Below the pieces are notes generated by a model, which was given only the letters and a program-made list of their open reading frames with translations, had not been told where the DNA came from and searched no databases. Of a stretch of 64,000 nucleotides of DNA, positions 63,101 to 64,000 are shown in pieces. Each line of letters begins with the position of its first letter. Within the stretch, counting starts at the first letter, position 1. The position numbers and the translations under genes were made by a program. This DNA is from Acidobacteriota bacterium (lineage in GTDB: Bacteria > Acidobacteriota > Vicinamibacteria > Vicinamibacterales > UBA2999): contig CANIBQ010000010.1 in the NCBI GenBank assembly GCA_947465645.1, positions 1 through 64,000 on the forward strand. The letters run 5' to 3'.

Positions 63101-64000
63101 GTGGCCAATCTGATCGCGCTGGTGATCGTCGTCGCGGCGGTCGTGCTGGCCTCGGTGATGATGAAGAGCTGGAGCGTGCGGCGCCGCGCGCTGATCCGCC
63201 TGTACGCGGTGGACGATCCGCGCGTCACCACCGGCGCCCAGTCCTCAGCTCGCGACACGCGGCTCGGGCGGTGGCTGGCGAGCGCCGGCTATCGCCGCCC
63301 GAACGCGCAGACGGTCTTTGTCGCTGCCACGATCGCCGCAGTGGTGGTCGGCCTCGCGGTCAGCCAGGTCTACCGGGTGGTGTTCTTCAGGCCGTTGCTC
63401 AACGCGATCTCGAACGTGCCGGGCAGCGCGGGCGACATGCTCGCTCTGGCGCTCCAGGGTGGTCCGTGGATTCTGTTCATGATCACGGCGCTGGCGCCCG
63501 CGCTCGCCGTGCGGACCAGGCGCCGGGCGCGGGTGCTGGCGATCGAACAGGACCTGCCGCTGGCGCTGGAGCTGTTCGCGACGATGGCCGAGGCGGGCCT
63601 CGGCTTCGACGCCGCGCTCGCGAAGATCGTGCGGGCACAGGGAAGCGATCGACCGCTCGTCTCCGAGTTCGTCAATTTTCAGCACGACATGCTGGCAGGC
63701 ATGTCGCGCACCCAGGCGCTGCGCCAGCTTGCGCGGCGCGTCGACGTTCCCTCGCTCACGAGCTTCACATCCGCGCTGATCCAGGCGGAGCAGGTCGGCG
63801 CGAGCATGGCCGAGACGCTGCAGCACCAGGCGGTGGACCTCCGCCAGCGCCGCCGCGAGAACGCCTTGCTGCGGGCGCAGGCGCTGCCCGTCAAGCTGGT
63901 CTTCCCGCTGGTCGTCTGCTTCCTGCCGGGCATCTTCGTGTCGACGCTGGCACCGGTGCTCTTTCAGATGGTGGAAGTGGCCAACGGTGTGCTGAGGTCT
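63101..64000 (+). CDS. tadC: Tad inner-membrane platform protein TadC (partial, runs off the window)
   Basis: 300 codons from the GTG at 63101 to the window edge with no stop. An N-terminal helix (NLIALVIVVAAVVLASVMM), a second helix pair, then the T2SSF domain: IEQDLPLALELFATMAEAGLGFDAALAKIV, GMSRTQALRQLARRVDVPSLTSFTSALIQAEQVGASMAETLQHQA and QALPVKLVFPLVVCFLPGIFVSTLAPVLFQM. Typical TadC is about 300-330 residues, so little is missing. It is 28 bases after tadB. Confidence 0.9.
   Translation, partial: MANLIALVIVVAAVVLASVMMKSWSVRRRALIRLYAVDDPRVTTGAQSSARDTRLGRWLASAGYRRPNAQTVFVAATIAAVVVGLAVSQVYRVVFFRPLLNAISNVPGSAGDMLALALQGGPWILFMITALAPALAVRTRRRARVLAIEQDLPLALELFATMAEAGLGFDAALAKIVRAQGSDRPLVSEFVNFQHDMLAGMSRTQALRQLARRVDVPSLTSFTSALIQAEQVGASMAETLQHQAVDLRQRRRENALLRAQALPVKLVFPLVVCFLPGIFVSTLAPVLFQMVEVANGVLRS

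Overview
The window is a GC-rich, densely packed piece of bacterial chromosome with no tRNA, rRNA or CRISPR array. Several things point to a soil or sediment Acidobacteriota genome, most likely the Vicinamibacteria (old subdivision 6). These are TIGR02999-type ECF sigma factors next to receptor-like Ser/Thr kinases with PD40 propellers, several secreted 'PDLSGVW'-type proteins and a DUF6152 protein, many GTG starts with 4-bp overlaps, and GTCCGGCT..AGCCGGAC palindromes around genes. The lineage is inferred from gene content only.

Layout. 1-1600: left edge with a possible IS21-type terminal-repeat scar, a lipoprotein-like gene that seems to lack its signal peptide, and about 700 bp with no gene. 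1606-6616: a tight five-gene operon (secreted protein, LigI-like amidohydrolase, 4,5-dihydroxyphthalate-decarboxylase-like protein, DctA-type carrier, LigJ 4-oxalomesaconate hydratase) that looks like part of an aromatic-acid meta-cleavage route. 6613-9863: an exported alpha/beta hydrolase with Cys at the nucleophile elbow, an EamA protein, and an AI-2E-family permease with an extra C-terminal domain. 9905-15881: a two-component cluster (two histidine kinases, three single-domain receivers) with a MetE-like protein and a DUF72 remnant. 15890-19318: nitrilase, ABC exporter, secreted protein. 19449-24880: a tricarballylate/citrate-type operon (TctC-TctB fusion, TctA, TcuA, TcuB). 24973-29220: RND adaptor without a pump, small secreted protein, two beta-barrels, TPR protein. 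29367-38316: two Ser/Thr kinases and two ECF sigma factors around a cyclophilin, glgB and a putative zincin. 38430-41457: DUF6152 plus two 'PDLSGVW' paralogues plus a PfkB kinase. 41533-42753: a LytS-type sensor kinase cut off by a RAYT/REP element. 42765-48206: pheA, membrane protein, ferritin-VIT1 iron exporter, rhomboid, ubiX, coiled-coil protein, zinc-ribbon protein. 48281-52952: an AttEFGH-like ABC operon with an EVE-domain gene. 52951-53490: Mug-type glycosylase. 53614-64000: a Tad (Flp) pilus operon, cpaC-flp-tadE-cpaB-tadG-cpaE-cpaF-tadB-tadC, running off the right edge.

How the parts work together. The LigI/LigJ-like operon and the Tct/Tcu operon both handle di- and tricarboxylates: uptake, hydration or dehydrogenation, and feed into central metabolism. 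The kinase/ECF pairs and two-component genes are signalling modules whose targets cannot be read here. The Tad operon is complete for secretin, pilin, pseudopilin, ATPases and platform; the prepilin peptidase is not in the window.

The least ordinary material is in the non-coding layer. A six-copy REP family surrounds a RAYT gene. Two copies of a 53-bp paired-hairpin element have compensatory changes in both stems. Eight short-period (6-14 bp) arrays sit at gene borders and in places supply the codons at gene ends. Gene boundaries are very compact: three convergent pairs share overlapping stop codons and one divergent pair has overlapping start codons in a single CATG.
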